From Clostridium sp. Cult3 (GTDB lineage Bacteria > Bacillota > Clostridia > Tissierellales > Tepidimicrobiaceae): a stretch of 64,000 nucleotides of DNA. The DNA lies in assembly GCF_021655115.1 (NCBI RefSeq), contig NZ_PPXY01000001.1, positions 57,322 to 121,321 on the forward strand, given 5' to 3'. This document shows positions 37,224 to 44,999 of this stretch, piece after piece (positions within the stretch are counted from its first letter, which is position 1; each line of letters starts with the position of its first letter). The notes below the pieces were generated by a model. The model was given only the letters and a program-made list of their open reading frames with translations, did no database searches and was not told where the DNA came from. A program made the translations under genes and the position numbers.

Positions 37224-38360
37224 ATGAGAGATAAGAGATATATAAAGAATAGAATCTTTCAATTAATATTAGTAGCCATCATATCCATATCCACCCTTCT
37301 ACCTTTACCAGTCTATGGGGAAGCTATAGCTGGTGATCCAGTAGACCTAGGCTATTTCATTCAGATCATGGACTTGGTCAAAACCAACTATGTCCATGAT
37401 ATAGGGGAAGAACAGCTGATAGAAGGTGGCATCAGAGGACTATTCTACTACCTTGATGAAAACAGCGACTACTATACCAAGGAGGAATTTGACGCCCTAT
37501 TAGATGATATAACGGGAGACTTTGTGGGTATAGGAGTATATATAAGGGAAGAAGATGGACAAATCATCATCACAGAACCTATTAAAGGTGGACCAGCCTA
37601 CAAGGCTGGAATCAAATCAGGAGACATAATCCTAGCAGTAGATGGACAAGACATAAAGGATTTAACTACAAAGGAAGTAGTAGATTTAATCAAAGGTGAA
37701 GTAAATACCAAAGTAAATATAAAAGTTCAAAGAGGCAAAGAAAAACCTAAAAACTTCACTATGACTAGGCAAAATATCAGAGTAAAGACGGTAGAACATA
37801 AAATATTGGACAAGAATATAGGCTATATAAGCTTAAGCCAATTCTCCCAATGTAGTTATGATGAAGTAGCAGCAACCCTTAAGGAACTTGACAAAGAAAG
37901 AATTTCCAGTATAATATTAGACCTAAGGGACAATCCTGGAGGACTTCTAGGAGAAGTAATAGACATATCTGGACTATTTATACCAGAAGGACCGGTAGTC
38001 CATATAAAATATAGAGGCGACAACATTAGAACCTACTATTCTAACTTAAAGAAAGCTAAATACAAACTAGTAGTACTAGTAAACGAAAACTCCGCCTCAG
38101 CATCAGAAATATTCGCAGGAGCAGTCCAGGACAGGAAAGCTGGCACTGTGGTAGGGGTCCCCACCTATGGGAAAGGTACAGTACAGCAAATAGTATCTCT
38201 ACCAAAAGGGGACGGCATGAAACTAACCATAGCCGAATACCTAACCCCAAATAAGAGAAACATAAATGGAAAAGGAATCAAACCAGATATAATAGTAGAA
38301 AACAAAGATGGGGACAAGGATGTACAACTACAGAAGGCAATAGAACTGTTGACAAAATAG
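37224..38360 (+). CDS. S41 family C-terminal processing protease
   Basis: 378 residues. It has an N-terminal signal/anchor segment (residues about 8-30). A short helical domain contains YYLDENSDYYTKEEF. A PDZ domain (about 90-180; GIGVYIREEDGQIIITEPIKGGPA) is followed by the S41 catalytic core. The active-site region NENSASASEIFAG (serines from residue 290) and the lysine of TYGKGTVQ are present, as is DLRDNPGGLL. CtpA-type proteases trim C-termini of exported proteins. Its place directly after a run of secreted proteins and before the S-layer gene suggests a role in envelope protein maturation, which is inferred. Confidence 0.9.
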   Translation: MRDKRYIKNRIFQLILVAIISISTLLPLPVYGEAIAGDPVDLGYFIQIMDLVKTNYVHDIGEEQLIEGGIRGLFYYLDENSDYYTKEEFDALLDDITGDFVGIGVYIREEDGQIIITEPIKGGPAYKAGIKSGDIILAVDGQDIKDLTTKEVVDLIKGEVNTKVNIKVQRGKEKPKNFTMTRQNIRVKTVEHKILDKNIGYISLSQFSQCSYDEVAATLKELDKERISSIILDLRDNPGGLLGEVIDISGLFIPEGPVVHIKYRGDNIRTYYSNLKKAKYKLVVLVNENSASASEIFAGAVQDRKAGTVVGVPTYGKGTVQQIVSLPKGDGMKLTIAEYLTPNKRNINGKGIKPDIIVENKDGDKDVQLQKAIELLTK

Positions 38361-38502
38361 TCCCTGACAATTGCGAATTGAAATATACTTGTAACATAAT
38401 TGTAATAGTATTCCAACTAAAAATAGTGTATAATGATAGCATACAAGGGGTATCCACTCCCCTTAGTAATATTACAATTAGATTACAATAGCAGATAGGA
38501 TA

Positions 38503-38563
38503 TTGACCTTGCAATACCTTAATGCTATAATACTTTATAGACTGCAAATAATACATATTTGCA
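38503..38563 (+). promoter_or_regulatory. Strong promoter and 5'-leader hairpin of the S-layer gene
   Basis: TTGACC (38503-38508), 17 bases and TATAAT (38526-38531). Transcripts would start near 38538 and carry TGCAAAT-N7-ATTTGCA (38543-38563) close to the 5' end, a feature known to stabilise long-lived S-layer mRNAs. The ribosome site AAAGGAGGT follows. A second TATAAT at 38430 and a hairpin AAGGGG...CCCCTT lie further upstream. Confidence 0.75.
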
Positions 38564-38610
38564 ACTATGAAGACAAAATTTTTAAAAAATTTAAAGGAGG
38601 TCTTTGAAAA

Positions 38611-41502
38611 ATGAAGAGACGAATATCACTACTATTAGCAGTAGTAATGATCCTTGGAAGCTTCTCATTTGTTTTTGCTGCAGAAGAAACTGCAGAAGAA
38701 GCAGCAGGAGCATTCCTTAAGGAAGTAGGAGTTCTCGAAGGTATAAACGGCGACTTAAAGCTTGAAGACAACCTTCGTAGACAAGACATGGTTGTATTGG
38801 TAGCAAGATTACATGGGGCAGAAGAGGAAGCAGAAAAGTTCCCAACAGAAGATTTAACATTCACAGACTTTAAAGATCCATACTACAGACCAATAATTGC
38901 ATGGGCAGTAGCTAACAACCTAATCGAAGGACATACAGCAGAAAGATTTGGTTTTAACGAAGATGTAACTGCTCAACAATATGCAACAGTACTATTAAGA
39001 GCATTAGGATACAATGACAAAGTAGCTGATGTAGAAGGATACGCAAAAGCTCTAGAAGAAGCTAAGAAATTAGGTATTCTAGAAGGCGTAAAAGTAGAAA
39101 ACTCTACAGCAGTTACAAGAGGCCAAATGTCACTTATGACATATAACGCTCTTGGTGTTACTATGAAAGACTCAGACGAAACTTTAGCAGAAAAATTAGG
39201 CATCAAAATGCCAGAACCAGATGAACTAAAAGTAGAAGAAGTATATACTGAAAACTTAAAAGAAGTTGTAGTTGAATTATCAAATGCTAAATTAGCAGAC
39301 AAAGAAAAACTAGCAGATGCTAACAACTACAAATTAACAGGAAATGTAATAGAAAAAGCTACATTAGAAGGAAACAATGTTACTCTATTATTAAAAGAAG
39401 CTCTAGTAAAAGGTAGAGAATATGAATTAGTAATTAGAGGTATAGACAAAGCTATAAACAACAAATTTAAATTCAAAGCTAATGACAATACTATACCAAA
39501 AGTTGAAGAAGTAGTAGTACTTGGCGAATATGGTATTAAAGTAATTACTTCAGAACCAGTTGCTAACGTTAAAGAAAGAAACTTCTTAGTAGATGGCAAG
39601 AACATTGCTATGGAAGTTGAACAATATGGTAGAGCTATAATTTTAACACCATATCACAAGGCATCATTCCCAGAAAATGCCAAAGCTTTAACTGTTAAAG
39701 GTTTAGAAGACTATGCTGGATATAAATCAGTAGAAGAAGAATTTGAAATAGAAGTTAAGAAAGACGCAGAAGCTCCAAAGGTAGTAGATGTTATAGGAAG
39801 AGGAAACAAAGTAGAAGTAGTATTTGACAAAGATATCTACAACAACTCAATCGATGCTTACTACAGCAGAGTGTATGTAGGAAACATTTCTTACGAATCT
39901 GGAAGACACAGTATATATGCAGAAGATGCTGAAAAAGTAGATACAAATAGAGTTGTTTATACATTTAAAGATGAACTTCCAAGAAGAACTGTTGTAACTA
40001 TAGTAGATGTTGAAAACCATTCACAAGTTGCAATGGAAAAAACTACAATGGAAGTTAGAGAAGTATTAGACAACGTAGAACCAGAAATAATAGACAAAAA
40101 AGTATACACAGATCCAAAGGGGACAGCTACGATAAAATTATACTTTAACAAAGATGTTAAAGGTAGTTTTGAAGGAAATTCAAAAACTAAATTTGTAGCA
40201 AAAGATCACTTTACTTTATATGAAAGAGAAGTATTAAATAGAAATATTTTAGAGCACAAAATAGACTCAGTTGAATATGAAAAAGATAGAGAAGATGTTA
40301 TTGTTGTTGAATTATCAGGTCTAAAAGTAAACAACAAGGACAAAGACTATAACTACATCCTAGAAGTAGTAGGCTTTGTAGATGCAAGCTCATTAAGAAA
40401 CAAAATGTACAGAGATTATGTTGACTTTGATATTAAGCCAGCAACAACTGCATTCAAAGTTGTAGATGTATATGTATCTGCACAAACGAAAGCTAGGACT
40501 GAAATAACTATCGAATTCAACAAAGCTGTAGATAGAACTTTAGCAGAAGACCCAACAAACTATATCTTCAAACATACAAATGGTGCAAGATATGACGTTA
40601 AAGATCTAGGCGGTGACATAGTAACTGAAAGAAATGGTAAAGATGTTACTTTAATATTACCAGAATTCAACCCAGATAGATATGAAGAACTAAGAATTTT
40701 AGATACACTAAAAGACAAAGACGGAAGTAGATTAAATAAAGAAACTTCATATAAGTTTGGTGCAAACTATAGTGTATTAGTAGAAAGAGCAGAAAAAGCT
40801 GAAAAAGATGCAAAAGAATTATTAGACATTAGCAATAATGAAACTGCTAATGAAAAAGCATTACAAGCAGCTTATGATAAATTAGTTAAATTAGACTATA
40901 GTGATGTAAAAACTCATGATGAATTAGTTGAAGCTATAGAAGAAGTTGAAAAGTATATAGGTAAAGTTGAAGATGAAAGAGAAGAGGCAGCAGCAGACAA
41001 GGAAAAAGCAGATAAAGAGAAAGTAGTAAAGGTTGAAAAATTAATCGAAGCATTACCAGCTGAAAAAGATTTAAAATTAGCAGATAAAGAAAAAGTAGTG
41101 AAAGCAAGAACAGAACTTACAGCACTAGGAGAAGAATTAGGAGCTAGTGTAAGCAAGGAATTGGTAACCAAATTAGAAAGAGCAGAAGCTAAGATTGCTG
41201 AATTGGAAGAGGCTAGAAATACTGCTTTAACTGAAGAGTTAGCAAAATATGAAGGCACAGCACTTAGTGTTGATGTTGCGATAGGTGACGAAATATCACT
41301 TCTTAAAGAAGATGCAGAAGTTAACGAAGATATTAAAGTTAGCTATATAATAGTAAAAGGTGCAGACTATCTAGAAATAAAAGATGGTAAACTAGTTGTT
41401 AAGGCTGAAATAGACGAAAATTTCGCAGCAGATATTAAGGTAGTTCTTGAACTAGATGGGAAAACTGTTGAATCTGATGTGTTAAAAGTAACTGCCGAAT
41501 AA
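38611..41502 (+). CDS. S-layer protein; 5' exon of a group-II-intron-spliced gene
   Basis: 963 residues when unspliced. The signal peptide ends VFA. Two to three SLH units occupy about 30-200 (RQDMVVLVARLHG; PIIAWAVANNLIEGHTAERFGFNEDVTAQQY; AKKLGILEGV). Ig-like units of the SbsA type follow from about 210 to 720. A lysine/glutamate-rich helical region (about 720-880) and a last Ig-like unit end in KVTAE. The stop TAA is followed by TAAAA and then GTGCG, a group II intron 5' end. Splicing after 41499 (GAA) would drop the stop and join the frame to 42718. No terminator lies between the gene and the intron, and the codon use (rich in GAA, GCA, GTA) fits high expression. Confidence 0.9.
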   Translation: MKRRISLLLAVVMILGSFSFVFAAEETAEEAAGAFLKEVGVLEGINGDLKLEDNLRRQDMVVLVARLHGAEEEAEKFPTEDLTFTDFKDPYYRPIIAWAVANNLIEGHTAERFGFNEDVTAQQYATVLLRALGYNDKVADVEGYAKALEEAKKLGILEGVKVENSTAVTRGQMSLMTYNALGVTMKDSDETLAEKLGIKMPEPDELKVEEVYTENLKEVVVELSNAKLADKEKLADANNYKLTGNVIEKATLEGNNVTLLLKEALVKGREYELVIRGIDKAINNKFKFKANDNTIPKVEEVVVLGEYGIKVITSEPVANVKERNFLVDGKNIAMEVEQYGRAIILTPYHKASFPENAKALTVKGLEDYAGYKSVEEEFEIEVKKDAEAPKVVDVIGRGNKVEVVFDKDIYNNSIDAYYSRVYVGNISYESGRHSIYAEDAEKVDTNRVVYTFKDELPRRTVVTIVDVENHSQVAMEKTTMEVREVLDNVEPEIIDKKVYTDPKGTATIKLYFNKDVKGSFEGNSKTKFVAKDHFTLYEREVLNRNILEHKIDSVEYEKDREDVIVVELSGLKVNNKDKDYNYILEVVGFVDASSLRNKMYRDYVDFDIKPATTAFKVVDVYVSAQTKARTEITIEFNKAVDRTLAEDPTNYIFKHTNGARYDVKDLGGDIVTERNGKDVTLILPEFNPDRYEELRILDTLKDKDGSRLNKETSYKFGANYSVLVERAEKAEKDAKELLDISNNETANEKALQAAYDKLVKLDYSDVKTHDELVEAIEEVEKYIGKVEDEREEAAADKEKADKEKVVKVEKLIEALPAEKDLKLADKEKVVKARTELTALGEELGASVSKELVTKLERAEAKIAELEEARNTALTEELAKYEGTALSVDVAIGDEISLLKEDAEVNEDIKVSYIIVKGADYLEIKDGKLVVKAEIDENFAADIKVVLELDGKTVESDVLKVTAE

Positions 41503-41851
41503 TAAAAGTGCGAAACGTTGTTCTATAAGCCAGTAGTGGTGAAAAGAACGGAGAGCTATAATACAAGGGGAAATAAATTTCCCCTTGTATATAAACTAAA
41601 GTTATCAGAATATTCGACAAGCGATTTGAAAGTTCTCCAACTATTTTACTGAATAGATGGGTGAAACTCCTATCCAAACTCAATAGCCTATAAGAGTTTG
41701 TGCCTGATCTCCCTGCATAGTACTTGGTTCTGTTAGGCCAATACTATGAAGCCAGGTAAGGACGTAATCCGTGAAAGTCGGATGCGGGGTTCCTTAAAAG
41801 GCTACTATGGTAAACAATTGCCAATCCATGATTATGCGTCTTATAAAGATT

Positions 41852-41897
41852 GTTCATACTGTTAAATTGATAGCTATGCTTTCGGCTTGGTATGAAC
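41852..41897 (+). other. Intron EBS1 stem-loop that defines the shifted splice site
   Basis: GTTCATAC (41852-41859) and GTATGAAC (41890-41897) close a loop holding TTCGGC (41881-41886), the exact complement of the last six coding bases GCCGAA (41494-41499). The bases next to GTGCG (AATAAAA) find no such partner in this loop. Confidence 0.8.
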
Positions 41898-42198
41898 CTA
41901 TAGGGTTGAAATACCCCATAGGCTTAGGAAGAATTAAGGCTATTAAACCTAAGCAAAGTAAGTCGTTAGTGGATACCTAAGGTAGTCAAAAGAAGGGATA
42001 AGTAAAATGGAACGTTTGATGCTGTATATGAATAGGTGTAACAGCGCCAGTGAAGCATATACGGGCTCAGCGGGTTCATAGTAGTGTAGACCTCTTGCCG
42101 TTTGCACCGTACTGGTAACAGTATGGGAGGATAAAACAAGAGCGAGCGAAGGAACCTAGTCGGTAATATGTGTGTGAAAATTATATAATGATAATATG

Positions 42199-42236
42199 GC
42201 CAACATAAGCCCCCACTTATGTTGGCTTTTTGTATT
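42199..42236 (+). terminator. Intrinsic terminator inside the intron
   Basis: GCCAACATAAG-CCCCCA-CTTATGTTGGC followed by TTTTTGTATTT. It lies between intron domains I-III and V, so it should limit how much transcript reaches the downstream exon. Confidence 0.85.
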
Positions 42237-42279
42237 TATTAATTAAAAAAATCATAAAAATTGTAGAATTAAAACTTAA

Positions 42280-42552
42280 AATGGCACAATCCAAGATGCA
42301 ATTGGAGACGCTGATGAAGGAGATATAATAAAATTACCATCTAAAGAATATACAATTACAGAATCCCTTAATATTACATTTGAGAACTTAAGACAACCAG
42401 GCTATTTAGAGGATTCAGGAACAGTCAAGGATAATATTATAAAAGTAATATATTATAAGTTATTAAGGCTATTAATGTCAAATAATAGTGTATTAAAAAC
42501 CTTAATGGCAAGACCTGGACTTTGGGCCCATTTTATGGTACCATATATGTAA
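42280..42552 (+). pseudogene. Relic of a beta-helix surface-protein exon in intron domain IV
   Basis: An open frame without a sensible start begins NGTIQDAIGDADEGDIIK, then LPSKEYTITESLNIT. This resembles the opening of right-handed beta-helix surface domains, in which an IQ-x-AI motif is followed by a GD-x-I strand. Toward its end the frame shifts: the +1 frame continues with GPFYGTIYVRNHFLEF and stops near 42605. It looks like a decayed exon left between intron parts. No domain V precedes it. Confidence 0.5.
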
Positions 42553-42644
42553 GAAATCATTTTTTAGAATTTTTAAATCTTGATATTGGGGGATATCAAA
42601 TCTAATATTTATTTGACACAAACATACATATATTATCGAGGAAT

Positions 42645-42717
42645 CGCCGTATGCGATGAAAGTCGCACGTACGGTGAGGACCGGTCGAAATCTCGGTGGA
42701 GATAGACACGGAATGGT
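42645..42717 (+). other. Group II intron domains V and VI, copy 1, and 3' splice site
   Basis: The domain V hairpin is GCCGTATGCG / CGCACGTACGGT with the loop ATGAAAGT. The domain VI region follows (GGTCGAAATCTCGG and on). Comparison with copy 2 at 63549 shows that both continue into GAAGAA, so the 3' splice site is placed after 42717. In the exon frame the nearest upstream stop is TAG at 42703, inside domain VI, which agrees. Confidence 0.8.
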
Positions 42718-44382
42718 GAAGAAGAAGTAGATGATCCAACTGATTTAAATATAGTAGGAACATATGATGGACCATATACAATTACAACTAATGCAACATA
42801 CGGTCCGGGAGCAGGAATAACAACTTTAGATGGAGATTTAACTGTAAATAATGATGCAACACTACAAAATCTAGTAGTAAATGGAACTATATATATAGAT
42901 CCATTTCAAACTTCAGGTGCAGCAGGTGAAGTAACATTAAATAATGTAACAGCAACAAATATAGTTATACTTTCAGGTGGAACAGCAAGTATATACTTGA
43001 ATAATGTAACAGCAACAGAGTTATTAACTATAAATGCTACAAACAATCAAGTTCACGTAGTAATTAAAGGTAAAACAAACATTAAAGACACATTAGTCCA
43101 GTCGGATGCTAATATCAAAGTAGAATCAGATGCAACAGTTGAAAAGATAACAGTAGATGCAACCGGAGCTGGAGCTCAAATAAATAATGAGGGAACTATT
43201 ACAGATTTGGAAGCAAATGGAGATGTTGAGATATCAGGAAAAGAACCTGGAACAGTAACTTCGGATACAGATGTTGATGTAAGTAAAAAGGTTAGTAGTG
43301 TTGAAGCTTTAAAGTTAGAACTTACAAATGATAAAGTAACAAAGATCATAATTGAAGGAACAATAGGTAGTGACGATAGAAAAGATGGTTATACTATTTA
43401 TAATGTGGGTAGGGCAGTTACTATCAAAGGTGGAGTAAATGCTAAAGTCTATGGAACATTTATAGTAAAAGTAGATGATGTAACCATAGATAACTTAACA
43501 ATCCAAAACAAAGGCGATTTAGATGGAGAGAGTTCAAAAAATCGTGGAGGGATATATGTATTTGCAGAGAATGTGACTTTAACAAACAATACAATCACTA
43601 ATGGATTAGGAGAAGCAGCTGGACTATCAAATGCAATTCAAATAATGAGTTCAAAAAAAGATAATCCATTATCAAACTATGTAATAACAGGTAATAATAT
43701 AATAGGACATGAAAATGAAGTAACAAACTGGTCATCTTCAGGAATAGTAATAGCTCAAAATTATACGCCAGGATCAATAGGCAATTATGTTCAAGCAATC
43801 ACAGCAACAGAAACTGATTATCAGAACCTATTAGATAACAACAAATTTGAAAACAACAAGATAGATTTGACTCACCAAGACTGGAGTAAATCTGGAGATA
43901 ATGTTGTATTGTACTCATATCCAGTAGAAGATACAAAAGAAGCAGAAGAACAATTAAAATCAGATTTTGCAAAAGCAGCAGAAAAATCATTAGAAAATAT
44001 TACTGTTGATGAAGAAATAGTAACGTATGCTTATAATGCTGATACAAAAGAAGCAACTATAACCATCGTAAAGGAAGAAATAAGTGTGAAAGATGTTTCG
44101 GGAACTGGAGCAATTGTGGCATTAGAAAGTTTAGTAAATACAGAAGGACTTAAAGGCTTCCAGGTAAATGGTGGAAATGATCGTAAAGACATTACAAGTC
44201 TTACTCAAACTCAACTAAAAGAAGCTATTATTTTCGAGATGGCTGCAGCTATAGCACTTCCAGATGGAGCAAGTTTAAATAAATTAGGACAATTAAAAGA
44301 GACAACAGTGGAGATCAAAGTTTATCTTGAAAATGAAGATGGAACTGTGGCAGAAGACATTTATAAAATTAGTTTTAAATAA
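42718..44382 (+). CDS. 3' exon of the S-layer gene: beta-helix surface domain without own start
   Basis: The frame is open from 42706 to the stop at 44382 (554 codons from 42718), with no start or ribosome site at its head. An internal ATG at 42997 lacks a good site and cuts into the repeats. It begins EEEVDDPTDLNIVGTYDGPY, then repeated short strands (TATNIVILSGGT, TATELLTINAT) typical of a right-handed parallel beta-helix. Later parts are DGYTIYNVGRAVTIKGGV and VTLTNNTITNG (pectate-lyase-like coils, about residues 210-370), and a C-terminal alpha/beta domain. Codon 1 is in phase with the codon boundary after 41499, so the spliced protein would be about 1,517 residues, anchored by the SLH units of the first exon. 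Confidence 0.82.
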   Translation, partial: EEEVDDPTDLNIVGTYDGPYTITTNATYGPGAGITTLDGDLTVNNDATLQNLVVNGTIYIDPFQTSGAAGEVTLNNVTATNIVILSGGTASIYLNNVTATELLTINATNNQVHVVIKGKTNIKDTLVQSDANIKVESDATVEKITVDATGAGAQINNEGTITDLEANGDVEISGKEPGTVTSDTDVDVSKKVSSVEALKLELTNDKVTKIIIEGTIGSDDRKDGYTIYNVGRAVTIKGGVNAKVYGTFIVKVDDVTIDNLTIQNKGDLDGESSKNRGGIYVFAENVTLTNNTITNGLGEAAGLSNAIQIMSSKKDNPLSNYVITGNNIIGHENEVTNWSSSGIVIAQNYTPGSIGNYVQAITATETDYQNLLDNNKFENNKIDLTHQDWSKSGDNVVLYSYPVEDTKEAEEQLKSDFAKAAEKSLENITVDEEIVTYAYNADTKEATITIVKEEISVKDVSGTGAIVALESLVNTEGLKGFQVNGGNDRKDITSLTQTQLKEAIIFEMAAAIALPDGASLNKLGQLKETTVEIKVYLENEDGTVAEDIYKISFK

Positions 44383-44390
44383 GCAACACC

Positions 44391-44521
44391 CAAGTTCGAG
44401 GGGATAAAGCTTCCCCCCTCGCAAAGGTACCGGGTTCCACCCGACTTTTGTCGAAACTTGCGAACTAAGTAAAACCAGACACCTCACAGGTAGAAATACT
44501 TGTGGGGTGTCTTTTCTTTTT
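44391..44521 (+). ncRNA. Structured RNA element with terminator, copy 1
   Basis: An outer helix CAAGTTCG / CGAAACTTG encloses CGCAAAGGTA-CGGGT-TCC-ACCCG-ACTTTTG, with CGGGT/ACCCG and CAAAG/CTTTTG pairing. A terminator follows, GACACCTCACAGGTA-GAAA-TACTTGTGGGGTGTC, then a T-run. The same core and terminator occur 240 bases later. I cannot match it to a known riboswitch: it shares the letters CGCAAAG with c-di-GMP-I aptamers but lacks their other conserved parts. It may also end the S-layer transcript. Confidence 0.55.
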
Positions 44522-44628
44522 TGTTTAAGCACAAAATTATGGTTTTACAGCTAATTTAGAAATTGGAACAATTGTGCTGTTTTTTATATTGTAAATAGTA
44601 TGCTAAAATGGTAATATTTAGTTATATA

Positions 44629-44723
44629 GCAAGCTTCGCAAAGGTACCGGGTACCACCCGACTTTTGTCTAAACTTGCACAGAAGAACCTCACAGGTAGA
44701 AATACTTGTGAGGTTCTTTTTTT
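44629..44723 (+). ncRNA. Structured RNA element with terminator, copy 2
   Basis: GCAAG...CTTGC encloses CGCAAAGGTACCGGGTACCA and CCCGACTTTTGTC, which differ from copy 1 at only two or three core positions. The terminator AGAACCTCACAGGTA-GAAA-TACTTGTGAGGTTCT and a run of seven T follow. A promoter-like TATGCTAAAAT lies just upstream, so this copy may be an independent small RNA. There is no gene directly downstream to control. Confidence 0.55.
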
Positions 44724-44763
44724 ATTGCAAAGAAAAAGGACTATGCCTATTTAGTATAATCCT

Positions 44764-44870
44764 TTAAAATGGTATTTCAAAATTGTCCTCGGCTGCTTCA
44801 GCTTCATTTAACTCAATTAAATTTTTGGCATCTTCCCAGCTCTTTAGTAAACCCTCTTCAAAGTAATTAG
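44764..44870 (-). pseudogene. C-terminal fragment of an unknown gene, cut at a repeat
   Basis: The minus-strand frame reads NYFEEGLLKSWEDAKNLIEL, then an acidic end NEAEAAEDNFEIPF and a stop. Its upstream part ends at once where the CCCCGGCAC repeat at 44872 begins, with a stop codon in the repeat border. I do not recognise the family. Confidence 0.45.
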
Positions 44871-44871
44871 T

Positions 44872-44910
44872 AAATATTTATCCCCGGCACTAAGTTACTA
44901 ATTTATTAGT
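44872..44910 (+). repeat. CCCCCGGCACTAAC repeat, copy 3
   Basis: AAATATTTATCCCCGGCAC followed by TAAGTTACTAATTTATTAG. It borders the gene fragment to its left and the promoter region of the stalk-domain gene to its right. The 617-base gap 44383-44999 thus holds the two RNAs, a fragment and this repeat. Confidence 0.75.
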
Positions 44911-44999
44911 TAAAAATGGAAACGTGGGAAAACCATTGAAAATACCCCTAATATGATGATACAATAATATATAAGATAATAAATTTTGGGAGGGATATT

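Larger units (their letters stand above)
41500..42717 (+). mobile_element. ORF-less group II intron with a 5' splice site shifted 8 nt upstream
   Basis: The 5' boundary motif GTGCG is at 41508-41512. About 690 bases of domain I-III-like sequence follow (many short helices, AAGAGCGAGCGAAGGAACC near 42139-42157). A terminator and a surface-gene relic sit where domain IV would be. A textbook domain V (GCCGTATGCGATGAAAGTCG, then CACGTACGGT) is at about 42645-42680, and domain VI follows. There is no reverse transcriptase or maturase frame. Bases 41494-41499 of the exon (GCCGAA) pair with TTCGGC at 41881-41886 in the intron, so the cut would come after 41499, removing TAATAAAA. The domain triad appears to be CGC rather than AGC. 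The exact class is not determined. Confidence 0.88.

Noticed and set aside
40914..41258. Serine-rich minus-strand ORF inside the S-layer gene
   Set aside because: It is a shadow of the Glu/Lys/Ala-rich helical region of the S-layer protein; similar shadows occur throughout the coding strand and were left out.
41751..41800. GTAATCCGTGAAAGTCGGATGCGG as another domain V
   Set aside because: It shares GTGAAAGTC with domain V but has different stems and lies in the 5' part of the intron, so it is most likely a domain I helix.
42997..44382. Independent surface-protein gene starting at ATG 42997
   Set aside because: The frame is open nearly 300 bases further upstream to the intron end, the ATG lacks a ribosome site and falls inside the beta-helix repeats, so it is better read as a 3' exon.
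44391..44723. c-di-GMP-I riboswitch call for the CGCAAAG-containing RNAs
   Set aside because: The GGTAGC...GGGTTACC half and the GCACAGGGCAAACC part of that class are absent; only a short string is shared.
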